NCBI GenBank assembly: GCA_965212125.1
Contig: OZ243045.1
Coordinates: 310,001-374,000, forward strand
Direction: 5' to 3'
Length of the DNA stretch: 64,000 nucleotides
Origin: CAYRJD01 sp965212125
GTDB lineage: Bacteria; Actinomycetota; Acidimicrobiia; Acidimicrobiales; Poriferisodalaceae
The position numbers were made by a program, and so were the translations under genes. The stretch's first letter is position 1; every line of letters starts with the position of its first letter. The notes under the pieces were generated by a model. That model searched no databases and had not been told where the DNA came from. It saw only the letters and a program-made list of their open reading frames with translations. This document shows, piece after piece, positions 1 to 8,831 of the stretch.

Positions 1-224
1 TTTGATGACTTGCCGATGACAAAATTAAGACCATCAGCACCTCTGGTCAATGACGTGGAGGGCTAGCCTCTACAAACATCGCAATCCCATAGACTCGCCC
101 CATCACAGACAGCAGCCCGACCCACTTTGACTCTGCCCGTGGCTGGTGGGTCGCCATCGGTTGCGCCATCACCACAGGCGTTGCCTTCGGCACGATCTAC
201 ACGTTCGGTGCCTTCGTTGATGCC

Positions 225-1658
225 ATGGCCGAGGAATTTGACGCTGGGCTAGGCGCCACCTCAGTCGTGTTCGGAATCACGGCCTTCCTATTCTTCGGCA
301 CCGCCATCGTCTCCGGCTCCTTATACGACAAGCTCGGCCCCACCCCGCTCGTGATAATCGGTGGCCTGCTGTTTTGCGCCGGTCTCATCGGCACGTCGCT
401 AGTGGACTACCTCTGGCAGGGCTACATCGTCTACGGCATCGGCTGCGGCTTCGGCGGCGGACTCTTCATCGCACCACTATTCGCCCTAGCGGCGGCATGG
501 TTTCAGAAATACCGGGCGGTAGCGCAAGGGATCGTGGCGACGGGCCCCGGCCTGGGGACGCTGCTGCTAGTGCCGTTTTCGCAGGTGCTAATCGACGACC
601 TGACCTGGCGCTACGCCATGCGTTGGCTAGCGGTCATCGCGGGCTGCGGCTTCTTCCTGGGGCTGCTGCTTGTCAAGCGAGCACCGGCAATGAAACTAGG
701 CAACCCAAAGCTGCACAAAAAGCTGGTATTGCGTACCGGCACATTTTGGCGAATGTCAATTTCGTCGGTGCTGTTTTCCACCGCCGTCATCGGCTCGTTT
801 GGCGTGATCATCCCCTTCGCCGAAGCCGAAGGCATAGACACACGGCGAGCGGGCCTGCTGCTGTCCGCAATCGGTGCTTCCAGCATTATCGGACGCCTGA
901 TGCTGACCGGCTTCGCTGGCAGGCTCGGTTCGGTAAGGCTGTTCAAGACCGCCTTTTTCGGGCTGCCGATCTCCTACGGGGTCTGGCTGCTGGCGATAGA
1001 TGACTATCTGTCGCTGAGTGAAGACGGCCGCTTTTATGTGATGCTGGCTTTTGCGACGCTGCTGGGTATCTCATACGGCGGATTCGTGGCGTTGATGGGC
1101 GATGTGGTGGCGCACCTGTTCGGACTGGTCGGCATCGGCTCGGTAATGGGGTTGCTGTTTTTCACCGCTGGATTGGGCAGCCTGGTTGGTGCGCCCGTCG
1201 CCGGGTTTCTGGCCGACCTCAACGACACGCGCCTGCTGCCAATAGTGGTGATGCTTGCCGTCTCTGCTTTGGGAGCGTTGCTGTTGCTGCCCATGACGCG
1301 CCAGCCGGTGCGACTCTCAACTTGGATAGGACCAAACGGACCGCTGCCGCCGCTGGCGGCTGAAGCGCAGGCGGATGGACTCGCCGCGGGGGCTATAGGT
1401 ACTGGCGACGCCGCGGTTGGTGCCGGCGAACTTGTTGGCGCGGGAGTGGCGGCCCGAGGTGCTAGCGACAGCACGGCGGAGAACATGCCTTGGATTTCAG
1501 TTGGCGCTTGGACGGCGGCGCTGCGAACTGCCCCGCCGAGGGTTTTCTGGCCGACGACTAATGGTGCCGCGGCCAATAGTGCCGCTGCAAACGGAGCCGA
1601 CAGCGTCGAAGGAGCCGTTGCTGACGGGGCCGCAAGCACCGTCAAAAGCCCCCGCTAG
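225..1658 (+). CDS. MFS transporter (12 TM), start unclear
   Basis: Major facilitator superfamily permease for a small solute, probably an organic anion. Eleven hydrophobic segments can be read after the ATG at 225. A twelfth, the expected TM1 (GWWVAIGCAITTGVAFGTIY), lies upstream in the same frame, which is open from 93 to 224 but has no ATG, GTG or TTG. The true start is therefore a near-cognate codon (ATC at 102 is one candidate) or there is a sequence error. After TM12, about 120 Ala/Gly-rich residues form a cytoplasmic tail unusual for the family. The next gene, a CoA-transferase, starts 25 bp downstream, so a shared operon and carboxylate transport (as in oxalate/formate-type porters) are plausible. 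The substrate is not shown by the sequence. Confidence 0.78.
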   Translation: MAEEFDAGLGATSVVFGITAFLFFGTAIVSGSLYDKLGPTPLVIIGGLLFCAGLIGTSLVDYLWQGYIVYGIGCGFGGGLFIAPLFALAAAWFQKYRAVAQGIVATGPGLGTLLLVPFSQVLIDDLTWRYAMRWLAVIAGCGFFLGLLLVKRAPAMKLGNPKLHKKLVLRTGTFWRMSISSVLFSTAVIGSFGVIIPFAEAEGIDTRRAGLLLSAIGASSIIGRLMLTGFAGRLGSVRLFKTAFFGLPISYGVWLLAIDDYLSLSEDGRFYVMLAFATLLGISYGGFVALMGDVVAHLFGLVGIGSVMGLLFFTAGLGSLVGAPVAGFLADLNDTRLLPIVVMLAVSALGALLLLPMTRQPVRLSTWIGPNGPLPPLAAEAQADGLAAGAIGTGDAAVGAGELVGAGVAARGASDSTAENMPWISVGAWTAALRTAPPRVFWPTTNGAAANSAAANGADSVEGAVADGAASTVKSPR

Positions 1659-1682
1659 CTCATCTTTGACTAATTTCATGGC

Positions 1683-2912
1683 ATGGAAGCGCCACTAAGT
1701 GACATAGTCGTCCTTGATCTGACCCGCGCCGTGGCCGGGCCGATCATTGGGCGCTTGATGAGCGACCTCGGAGCGCGCGTAGTCAAAATTGAACCACCCG
1801 ACGCCGACCTGACCCGTTTCGTGGTGCCAGCGGTGGGCGGCATGTCCGCCTACTTCGCCCATTTCAACGCAGGCAAAGAATGCGTATCGATTGACCTAAC
1901 AAATCCCGAAGGGCGTGAGCTGTTTCTGTCAATGGTTCCGCGGGCAGACATCGTGCTGGAGAACTACCGCCCCGGCGTGATCGACAAGCTGGGGCTGGGC
2001 TACGAAACCCTCTCGCAAATCAAGCCCGACATCATCCTCGGCTCCGTCAGCGGCTGGGGTCACGGCAATGACCGCTCCGACCGTGGCGCCTTCGCATCGG
2101 CCATCCATGCTGAAACTGGCGTAACAGAAATGGTGTCTCGCCGCCGTGGCACCCAACTGCGCAACGATCCGATGGCAACCGCTGACACGGCCACCGGGTT
2201 ACACGCCTTGTCGGCAGTGCTGGCCGCTCTGCATATGCGAGCCAGGACGGGGAAAGGCCAGACCGTTGAAGTGTCGATGGCCGAAAGCATGCTCATGTGC
2301 AACGACCAAGCCGCCACCGAACTGACCGGTGAGGACCCGGCGGCGGGCTTCAAGTCGGGGCAGAACTGGTCGGCGATTTACAAGCTCAAAGGCGACAGGC
2401 ACGTAAACATCACCATTGATGTGACCGCCAACTTTGGTTTCAAAGTGATGATGCGTGCCATGGATCGGCGCGATCTGGCAGACGACCCGCGCTACGCGGA
2501 ACTAGACAAGCGTGCGCACCGCCGCGAAGAACTGGAGGAGCTTTTCGGCGAGTGGGTAGCGCAGTTTGACGACCCGCGTGCCGTTGAGAAAGCAATCGGG
2601 GCCAAGGCGGTGTTTGTGGCTGAGGTGAAAACCGTGCCCGAGCTATCGCAGACGCAGTGGGCGCAAGCCAGGGGAGCGTTTGTGGATGTTGATGCGGGCG
2701 AGCATGGTTCGTTGAAAGTGCCGCAGTCGCCTTGGCGATTTGGCGACTCAACCGCTGGCGCGAAGCAGAGCGTGGGCGACCGCGGGCAGCACAATCGCGC
2801 GGTGTTGCAAGACTTGGCAGGTCTTGACGAAGATCAGTTGGACGACTTAGAGCAGCGTGGCGTTATCAGCCACGGCGATCCGATCGCCAAGTCAGGCCGC
2901 TCTCGCCGATAG
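1683..2912 (+). CDS. CaiB/BaiF family class III CoA-transferase
   Basis: Class III CoA-transferase (formyl-CoA transferase / CaiB / BaiF fold) that moves CoA between two carboxylic acids. At 409 residues it has the normal single-domain length. Family hallmarks are the N-terminal LDLTRAVAGPIIGRLMSDLG stretch, VVKIEPP near 33-39, LENYRPG near 92-98, and D168 in MATADTATGLHA. D168 sits 19 residues before RTGKGQ, where the catalytic Asp that forms the acyl anhydride is found (D169 in formyl-CoA transferase). It follows the MFS gene by 25 bp and is convergent with a two-domain member of the same family. Substrates cannot be told from sequence. Confidence 0.9.
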   Translation: MEAPLSDIVVLDLTRAVAGPIIGRLMSDLGARVVKIEPPDADLTRFVVPAVGGMSAYFAHFNAGKECVSIDLTNPEGRELFLSMVPRADIVLENYRPGVIDKLGLGYETLSQIKPDIILGSVSGWGHGNDRSDRGAFASAIHAETGVTEMVSRRRGTQLRNDPMATADTATGLHALSAVLAALHMRARTGKGQTVEVSMAESMLMCNDQAATELTGEDPAAGFKSGQNWSAIYKLKGDRHVNITIDVTANFGFKVMMRAMDRRDLADDPRYAELDKRAHRREELEELFGEWVAQFDDPRAVEKAIGAKAVFVAEVKTVPELSQTQWAQARGAFVDVDAGEHGSLKVPQSPWRFGDSTAGAKQSVGDRGQHNRAVLQDLAGLDEDQLDDLEQRGVISHGDPIAKSGRSRR

Positions 2913-2913
2913 C

Positions 2914-2955
2914 CACCTAGCGCCGGGCAGCCTCCTAGCGCCGGGCAGCTACCTA
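2914..2955. repeat. 18-bp tandem repeat between convergent genes
   Basis: Two 18-bp units, 2914-2931 and 2932-2949, share CCTAGCGCCGGGCAGC, and a third partial unit begins at 2950. The stop codon of the minus-strand CoA-transferase (2953-2955) is the CTA of the partial unit. No strong hairpin is formed. Confidence 0.8.
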
Positions 2956-5511
2956 GCTGAGCACCTCGGCGGCCGCCAGTTCAGCGATTTTCTCTCCGCT
3001 GTAGCCGAGATAGTCGCTCAATACCTCAAAATTATCCTCGCCCAAGCAAGGCCCGCCTCGCCACACCTCTGCAGGAGTTCGCCCCATGGTCGTGCGGCAG
3101 TTATGTGTCCACATCGTGCCGCGGTGGGTCTGGGGCACCTCAATGTGGTGCTTGAGATAGTCAAGCTGTTCGTCTTCGCAACAATCTTGCGGGTTGTTGA
3201 CCGGGTACGCATCAACGCCGAGTTTTTGTAAGGCGATCGCAGCTTGTTTTGCCGGGCGCGCCTGCGTCCAAGTCGTAATGGCGTCGGCTATCTCTTCGGA
3301 GCGCGCTCGACGCTCGGCCTGCGTCAGAGCCGCTAGATCGTCGCGATCAATGGCGCGTGCCAGCGCCGGCCACATCTCATCGGTGCATGCAATCGCCACC
3401 CACTTGTCGTCGCCTTCGCTTGCAAACACTCCGTGCGGGCTCATTGTCGGGTCGTCGTTGCCGCAACGCTGGGCGGTTCGCCCGTTCGCGCTCACGTCAA
3501 GAATCGCCGGCGACAAATAATGCAGGGCGCATTCGGTTTGCGATAGGTCGATGTAGCACCCTCGCCCGGTTCTTTTGCGCTGCTCTAAAGCCGCCATCAG
3601 CACCGCTACCACCACGCGCGGCGCCAGGTAGTCGGTGTACGGACCATAGGGACCGGCGGGACCGCGGTCGGGCCAGCCGGTGATCTCATAGAACCCCGCA
3701 ATCGCCGCAGCCATATAGCCATAGCCCGCCAGCGAAGAAAAGGGCCCCGTTTGGCCGAGCAGCGTGCTTGACAGCATGATCAATTCCGGGTTCGCTTGCG
3801 CCAACATTTCGTAGCTGTAGCCCATGCGGCTGAAGGCTCCGGGCGAAAATGATTCGGTCACAATGTCGGCCCATTTGATGAGATCCAATATGACCTCACG
3901 TGATTCGGGCTTGCTTAGCTCCAGGCTGATGCTGCGCTTGCCCGCGTTGTAGACGCCGTATCCCACGCTGTTGTCTGGGTGCGGATCTTCATCTACAAAC
4001 GGGATGACCGTCCGCATCGTGTCCGGCCGGCTTTCGGTTTCAACTTTTACGACCGTTGCGCCGTAGTCGGCCAAGATGCGAACCGCAGAGGGCGTGGCAA
4101 TAACCCAGGAAAATTCCAAGACCTTCAGCCCCGCCAACGGAAGGTCGGCGGTTTTGCTGGTTTTTGAGGCGGCAGCGGCTGGCGCGGTGGTGGTTGTAGC
4201 GGCGGGAGTGGTTTTTGCGGCGGGAGTGGTTGTGGCGAACGGTTTGCGGGTCAGGTCAACCTCGTTGTTGTGCTCACCAAGTTTCGGCACCGAGCTGCGC
4301 GGGGCGGGTTGACCTTCGCTAAACGCGGCTAGCTGGCCGGGAAAGCGCACGGTTTTGCTGGCGGCTGGCTTGCTGGCTTCCGGCTCGTCCGCGCTCGGCT
4401 CCTCAGCCCCAGTGGCCAGCGCGCTAGCCCCAGCGGTCGGCGTGCTTACCGTTTCGTCTTGCCAAAAGCCACGCTCCTCAAGGTGCTCGTTGGTGACCAG
4501 GTCTTCAATCGTGGCCGACGGTGTCAGCAAAAGGTGGCGCTCAAAGGCGGCCTCCCACAGCTCGTCTTTGGTCTTGGTGGCAAGGAAGCGGGCATGCGTG
4601 GCGAAAGCGTGCACGGCGAGATCAACGGATATCTCGCCAGCCAGCACCATGGTGCCGAAGTTCTCCCAATCAATATCCAGCAACTCTTGATCGGCAAATC
4701 CCTCCTCATTTTCCCACTCAACTAGGCGCTTTGAAAAAGGCGCAAGCACCACGCCCATTAGCGAAACGCAAACCGTGTGCCCGTCCGCACACGGAAACAA
4801 CAGAGGAACATCAACGCCTCCGATAGTGAGCCCGCCGGCCAATCGCCCTATCGGATTCGCCCCCACACGTGGACACAAATTCTGTGGCTGGCCATGCGTC
4901 ATGGACACCATGGCGGAGACATCAATGTGCTGACCCAGCCCGCTGCGCTGTGCCTCATAGAGGGCTATGAGAATCGCGGCAGCGGCATCGGCCGATCCCT
5001 GCAAAAAGCTCTGCGGCACCGCCGACACCCGCACCGGCGGCCGATCGTTATCGCCACTGGCATTGAGAAACCCGCTGCCAGCGACTGCCGTCAGATCCGA
5101 CCCCACCCAATCGGCGCGTGGCCCGCCCATGCCGTAAGGCGTGATCGTTGCGTGAACTATCGCTTCGTTTATCTGCGAGAAGGCTTCATAGCTCAGCTTG
5201 GCGTTTTGCACCAGCCCCTGATTTGAGTCTTGAATGACCGCATCCGCGCTAGCAATCAGATCGCAAAGCTGTGCGTAGCCGTCGGCGCTTTCCACGTCCA
5301 GGGTGACGCTTTTCTTGCCCTGGTTGTATGCCCAGTGCAGCAGCGAATCTTCCGGCTCGCCGGTGTCGGCAAAATACGGTCCCTGATGGCGGGTGGGCGT
5401 ACCCGTCGGCGGCTCAACGGCGATCACCTCTGCGCCAAGCGTCGTCAGTAAATAGCCAGCGAACTGGCTGATACCTGAACACAGGTCAACTATTCGGTAG
5501 TGCTCCAGCAT
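2953..5511 (-). CDS. Tandem two-domain CaiB/BaiF CoA-transferase
   Basis: Fusion of two class III CoA-transferase domains, about residues 1-365 and 465-852, joined by an Ala/Thr/Pro-rich linker. Both halves keep the fold signatures: LDLCSGIS-type start with EVIAVEPP in domain 1, VLEFSWVIATPSAVRILADYG with VVKVETE in domain 2. Counting 19 residues back from the RSGLGQ and RTGRGC turns puts the catalytic position at F169 in domain 1 and at the Asp of YTDYLAP (about residue 626) in domain 2. The N-terminal half is thus probably inactive, structural or substrate-binding, and the C-terminal half catalytic. This is reminiscent of heteromeric class III enzymes in which one subunit lacks the Asp. Substrates unknown. 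Confidence 0.88.
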   Translation of the reverse strand: MLEHYRIVDLCSGISQFAGYLLTTLGAEVIAVEPPTGTPTRHQGPYFADTGEPEDSLLHWAYNQGKKSVTLDVESADGYAQLCDLIASADAVIQDSNQGLVQNAKLSYEAFSQINEAIVHATITPYGMGGPRADWVGSDLTAVAGSGFLNASGDNDRPPVRVSAVPQSFLQGSADAAAAILIALYEAQRSGLGQHIDVSAMVSMTHGQPQNLCPRVGANPIGRLAGGLTIGGVDVPLLFPCADGHTVCVSLMGVVLAPFSKRLVEWENEEGFADQELLDIDWENFGTMVLAGEISVDLAVHAFATHARFLATKTKDELWEAAFERHLLLTPSATIEDLVTNEHLEERGFWQDETVSTPTAGASALATGAEEPSADEPEASKPAASKTVRFPGQLAAFSEGQPAPRSSVPKLGEHNNEVDLTRKPFATTTPAAKTTPAATTTTAPAAAASKTSKTADLPLAGLKVLEFSWVIATPSAVRILADYGATVVKVETESRPDTMRTVIPFVDEDPHPDNSVGYGVYNAGKRSISLELSKPESREVILDLIKWADIVTESFSPGAFSRMGYSYEMLAQANPELIMLSSTLLGQTGPFSSLAGYGYMAAAIAGFYEITGWPDRGPAGPYGPYTDYLAPRVVVAVLMAALEQRKRTGRGCYIDLSQTECALHYLSPAILDVSANGRTAQRCGNDDPTMSPHGVFASEGDDKWVAIACTDEMWPALARAIDRDDLAALTQAERRARSEEIADAITTWTQARPAKQAAIALQKLGVDAYPVNNPQDCCEDEQLDYLKHHIEVPQTHRGTMWTHNCRTTMGRTPAEVWRGGPCLGEDNFEVLSDYLGYSGEKIAELAAAEVLS

Positions 5512-5544
5512 TTTCTTGGCGACTTTGTCAAGCGGGCAGGCTTG

Positions 5545-5964
5545 TCAGCCCGAAAGAACCGCACCCATGAGCAATGCCACTAGCGCCGTAAGCAAAGCGA
5601 ACGAGGCGGTGACTGCTTTGAAGATTGATTTGGTTGTGCGTTGATGCGCATATGCCGCAAGGCCAGACAGCAACACCACAAGGATCTTGATGCCGACAAG
5701 GCGTGACCAGCCCGTCGATACGTCGCCGGTGTAGGCATCCAACATGGCCCAAAAGCCGGTGACGAGCGCCAAGCCAAATGCCGGCCAAGCGACGTTTTGG
5801 AATGCGTTGGCTACTACTAATGAGCTTTCACGATTGCTTCTTCGCAGCGCTGGCATGACCGCCGCCAGAGCAATTTGGCCTCCCACCCAAACAGTTACCG
5901 ACAACACGTGCAAAAACACACGCACCGCGTCTAGGTCAAATACGGCATCGCTGATTTTTTCCAT
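5545..5964 (-). CDS. CopD-like four-TM membrane protein
   Basis: Small integral membrane protein of 139 residues with four predicted helices (about 17-37, 53-75, 87-105 and 117-138). FLHVLSVTVWVGGQIALAAVMPAL near the N terminus resembles the His-bearing first helix of CopD-type and related haem/copper-associated membrane proteins. This is a family-level resemblance and a metal or haem role is inference. It lies 33 bp upstream of the tandem CoA-transferase on the same strand, so the two may be co-transcribed. Confidence 0.65.
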   Translation of the reverse strand: MEKISDAVFDLDAVRVFLHVLSVTVWVGGQIALAAVMPALRRSNRESSLVVANAFQNVAWPAFGLALVTGFWAMLDAYTGDVSTGWSRLVGIKILVVLLSGLAAYAHQRTTKSIFKAVTASFALLTALVALLMGAVLSG

Positions 5965-6007
5965 ACGGGGCTGAAAGCTAGCCGATGGCTAACAGTTGGG
6001 TTGAGGG

Positions 6008-6063
6008 CTAGCCGCGGATGACTAGCCGCGGATGGCTAGCCGCGGATGGTTAGCTGCCGACAG
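6008..6063. repeat. 14-bp tandem repeat (CTAGCCGCGGATGG)
   Basis: Three near-identical 14-bp units at 6008-6021, 6022-6035 and 6036-6049 with degenerate copies on both sides (from about 5978, and 6050-6063). It fills the gap between the amidohydrolase stop and the CopD-like gene start. Each unit supplies a CTAG stop-like tetramer. Confidence 0.85.
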
Positions 6064-7230
6064 TTACGCGCTAGTCGGATGCAGCAGGTCGGCCATGTTG
6101 TCGGAGAAGAACCGATCAAGCACCTCGTCGCTAAAACCTTCAAGCGAAGAGTTGAACCGACCCAGCGGATTACGCCCGCCTTCAATGTGGGGGTAATCGC
6201 TCGAAAACAGATACAACTCGTCGTTTGATTGGCGCACCAGCGTTCCAACGTCTTCAAACGGGTAGGGCGTGAATGCCATCTGCTTGGTGATCTGCTCGGA
6301 CGGGGGAGTGGTCAGGGCCGCCAGATCCGGCTCAGAGCGCTGCCAAATGCCTGCGATGTGATCAAGTCGCCGCAACATCGACGGCACCCAACCGGCGCCT
6401 AGCTCAATCACCCCGCCGCGCAAGTTCGGGTGGCGCTGCAAAACGCCATCCAGCGTTAGCACGCCAACAAATGTTTCGGCCGCATGATGCAACGCAACCA
6501 TGTCCTTGCCGCGCACGTTCTCACCGCCGCCTAGCCAGTCGGTGGGGATGGGGCGCCCTGTTTCCATCCAATCCGGGTGAAGCTGCAGCGGGTTGCCGCC
6601 GACATGCAACAAGAACGGCACACCGGCGTCGGCAATCGCGGCCCAAACCGGGTCAAGGTCGTTGTGTCCCGGTGAGCGACCCTCGGCGGTGCGATGCGGA
6701 ACCCACATGGCGCCCAAGCCAAGCTCAAGTGCGTAGCTGATTTCGTCCAGCGCCTGGTTGGTGTCGTCTAGCGGCACCATCGCCACCCCGATTAGGCGGT
6801 CGTCGTCGGCGCAAAACTCCGCCATGCCGCGGTTATGTGCCCGGGTTGCTCCGTAGCGCACCTCAATATCCGCACGAATGTCAAAGCAAACACCGGCGCT
6901 GAAGGTGGCGAATACGAACTGTTGGTGAAAGCCCAGCATGTCCAGCGCGGTCGCTCGTTCGGTGGAGTTGAAAGCACCCAAGGCGTCGTAGCCCTTCGGC
7001 CCGCTGATCAGATCGTCACCCAGCGCGACCAGCTCTGCGACGATTTCGGGGCTGTGCGCTCGGGTCTGTGCAGCCTGCTTCAGGTTTTCAGAGAGGCGGC
7101 CGCCCGTGGAGAAGCTGATCTCCGGAATGCGATCACGAATTTTCGGGTCGGCGTTGGCCGTGAGAAAGTCCGGCAACTCCATCAGGTGGCTGTCGGCATC
7201 CAAGTAGGTGCGATTGCGTGCGTAGGTCAT
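6064..7230 (-). CDS. Amidohydrolase 2 family metal-dependent hydrolase
   Basis: Amidohydrolase-superfamily protein of the amidohydrolase_2 (PF04909) type, a TIM-barrel metal enzyme that hydrolyses or decarboxylates ring or acyl substrates. Visible features are the N-terminal DADSH metal-binding motif (residues 12-16), FLLHVGGNP mid-protein, the MVALHHA segment, and the C-terminal SDYPHIEGGRNP where the last metal-binding Asp is expected. At 388 residues it has normal length. Such genes are common beside acyl-CoA and CoA-transferase genes in actinobacteria. It is separated from the downstream CopD-like gene by a tandem repeat. Substrate not predictable. Confidence 0.85.
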   Translation of the reverse strand: MTYARNRTYLDADSHLMELPDFLTANADPKIRDRIPEISFSTGGRLSENLKQAAQTRAHSPEIVAELVALGDDLISGPKGYDALGAFNSTERATALDMLGFHQQFVFATFSAGVCFDIRADIEVRYGATRAHNRGMAEFCADDDRLIGVAMVPLDDTNQALDEISYALELGLGAMWVPHRTAEGRSPGHNDLDPVWAAIADAGVPFLLHVGGNPLQLHPDWMETGRPIPTDWLGGGENVRGKDMVALHHAAETFVGVLTLDGVLQRHPNLRGGVIELGAGWVPSMLRRLDHIAGIWQRSEPDLAALTTPPSEQITKQMAFTPYPFEDVGTLVRQSNDELYLFSSDYPHIEGGRNPLGRFNSSLEGFSDEVLDRFFSDNMADLLHPTSA

Positions 7231-7303
7231 AGCCCTAGCGTAGTTCCGCAGTTCTTGGCTAGCCAGCTATCCGCACGATTACCCCGCAACTACCCTCATA
7301 TTG

Positions 7304-7786
7304 ATGCCGCAAAACTCAGACCAACTGCAGGCCAAAGTGCTGACGGCCTCCGACGGCGTGATAGCGGGGACTCGTGAAGACCGCAGCGGCGCCGCCTTGG
7401 CGGATGCCTTGGTTGAAGCTGGCTTTGAAGTGGTTGAGCGGGTGGTGGTCGCAGACGGCGTTGAAAGCGTGTCCGCCGCACTGACCGAAATGATGACGGG
7501 CTTCGCCGGGCTGGTTGTAACAACCGGTGGCACCGGTTTTGGCCCAAGAGATCTGACCCCAGAAGGCACCCGCCAGGTGATCGAACGTGAGGCGCCAGGG
7601 TTGGCAGAGGCGATGCGGCTTGTGAATCCGCTTGGCCGGTTGTCGCGTGGCATTGCTGGCGTTGCGGGCCAGGCGATAGTTATCAACACGCCCGGATCTA
7701 CGAAGGGCTGCGTTGAGTGCTTCGGCGCGGTGGCGGACGTGATTCCGCATGCGGTGCGATTGCTTGCCGGCGAGCGGATGCATTAG
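7304..7786 (+). CDS. mogA: MogA/MoaB family molybdopterin adenylyltransferase
   Basis: Molybdenum cofactor protein that adenylylates molybdopterin before metal insertion. The MoCF-binding fold is marked by LTASDGVIAG near the start, VVTTGGTGFGPRDLTPEGTR in the middle and NTPGSTKGCVECF near the C terminus. At about 160 residues it has normal length. ATG at 7304 is preferred; a TTG directly before it is the alternative. It is followed 28 bp later by ribD. The window also encodes two molybdenum-enzyme subunits (34.4 kb and 48.6 kb) that would need the cofactor. Confidence 0.9.
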   Translation: MPQNSDQLQAKVLTASDGVIAGTREDRSGAALADALVEAGFEVVERVVVADGVESVSAALTEMMTGFAGLVVTTGGTGFGPRDLTPEGTRQVIEREAPGLAEAMRLVNPLGRLSRGIAGVAGQAIVINTPGSTKGCVECFGAVADVIPHAVRLLAGERMH

Positions 7787-7790
7787 CTGG

Positions 7791-7820
7791 TGCTATGAGT
7801 CGCTATGAGCCACTATGAGT
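7791..7820. repeat. 10-bp triplication around the ribD start
   Basis: Three consecutive 10-mers (tgctatgagt, cgctatgagc, cactatgagt) at 7791-7820. Each has an ATG; the ribD start is the one in the third unit. The first ATG opens a seven-codon frame that ends in a TGA overlapping the ribD ATG (ATGA), so translational coupling from an upstream mini-ORF is possible. Confidence 0.7.
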
Positions 7821-8831
7821 AAAGAGCAAGATGCGACTGCGATGCAGCTAGCCATCGAAGCAGCCGCCGCAGTGCGTGGCACGACGGCACCTAATCCGTG
7901 GGTCGGAGCGGTGCTAACAACCGCCGACGGCCAACGTTTCAGCGGCGCCACCGAACCACCGCCTGGCCGGCATGCCGAACAGGTCGCCCTTGACGCAGCC
8001 AAGTCGGCTGGCGCAAGCACTAGCGACGCCGTGCTACACGTAACGCTTGAGCCGTGCTGCCACACCGGCCGCACTGCGCCGTGCACAGACGCCATCATCA
8101 AGGCCGGCATCGGCCGCGTGGTGGTTGGCGTTACCGATCCAGATTCAGCGGTGGCGGGCGGCGGCATCGCAGCGCTGCGTGAAGCCGGGGTCAAGGTAGA
8201 TCTGCTGGAAGAGCCAGCGGCGGTTGCAGGCCAGCTTGCGCCCTACCTGCACCAGCGACGAACCGGCATGCCGTGGGTGATATTGAAGCTGGCCGCCACG
8301 CTGGACGGCCGCATCGCAGCAGCCGACACCAGCTCAACCTGGATCACCGGCGAAGCCGCCCGCACCGACGCACACCGCCTGCGGGCACGTTGCGACGCAG
8401 TGCTGGTGGGTGCCGGCACCGTGCGCGCCGACGATCCAGCTCTAACGGTGCGGCTTTGTGATGGAACCGATCCGCAGCGAGTCGTGCTGGGCAGCGTGGC
8501 ACCGCAAGCCGCAGTCAATCCGTGCTGGGAGATGTTTGGCACACCCGCCGAAGTGCTAACCGAGCTAGGCAAAAGGGACGTGATTGAGCTGCTAGTTGAA
8601 GGCGGTGCGAAGGTGGCGGCGCAGTTCCACAACGCCAGCCTGGTAAACGAATATGTCTTTTATCTGGCGCCCGCGCTGACAGGCGGCAGCGACGCTTTGC
8701 CCATGTTTGAGGGTGCCGGCGCGCAGTCAATGGAGCAAATGTGGCGCGGCGAGATTGTTGACGTCGTTCGGCTAGGCACAGACCTACGCATAAGCTTGAA
8801 ACCGATTTCAGATGTTCACGGGACTGATTGA
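7815..8831 (+). CDS. ribD: Bifunctional riboflavin deaminase-reductase RibD
   Basis: Carries out the second and third steps of riboflavin synthesis: deamination of the pyrimidine ribosyl compound, then reduction of the ribosyl chain with NADPH. The deaminase domain (1-145) shows the zinc ligands H53-A-E55, C81 and C90 (PCCHTGRTAPC). The reductase domain (about 148-338) starts at PWVILKLAATLDGRIAA and contains LLVEGGAKVAAQF. At 338 residues it is slightly short for the family because of a compact reductase domain. Its end overlaps ribE by 20 bp, so the genes are translationally coupled. No FMN riboswitch was recognised upstream; mogA lies there. Confidence 0.95.
   Translation: MSKEQDATAMQLAIEAAAAVRGTTAPNPWVGAVLTTADGQRFSGATEPPPGRHAEQVALDAAKSAGASTSDAVLHVTLEPCCHTGRTAPCTDAIIKAGIGRVVVGVTDPDSAVAGGGIAALREAGVKVDLLEEPAAVAGQLAPYLHQRRTGMPWVILKLAATLDGRIAAADTSSTWITGEAARTDAHRLRARCDAVLVGAGTVRADDPALTVRLCDGTDPQRVVLGSVAPQAAVNPCWEMFGTPAEVLTELGKRDVIELLVEGGAKVAAQFHNASLVNEYVFYLAPALTGGSDALPMFEGAGAQSMEQMWRGEIVDVVRLGTDLRISLKPISDVHGTD

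Noticed and set aside
90..92. TAG before the MFS frame as a recoded (pyrrolysine) codon
   Set aside because: The region upstream of the TAG has no protein-like sequence, and many genes here end in TAG.
1034..1645. 203-residue minus-strand frame inside the MFS gene
   Set aside because: Ala/Pro/Ser-rich shadow of the transporter and its Ala-rich tail.
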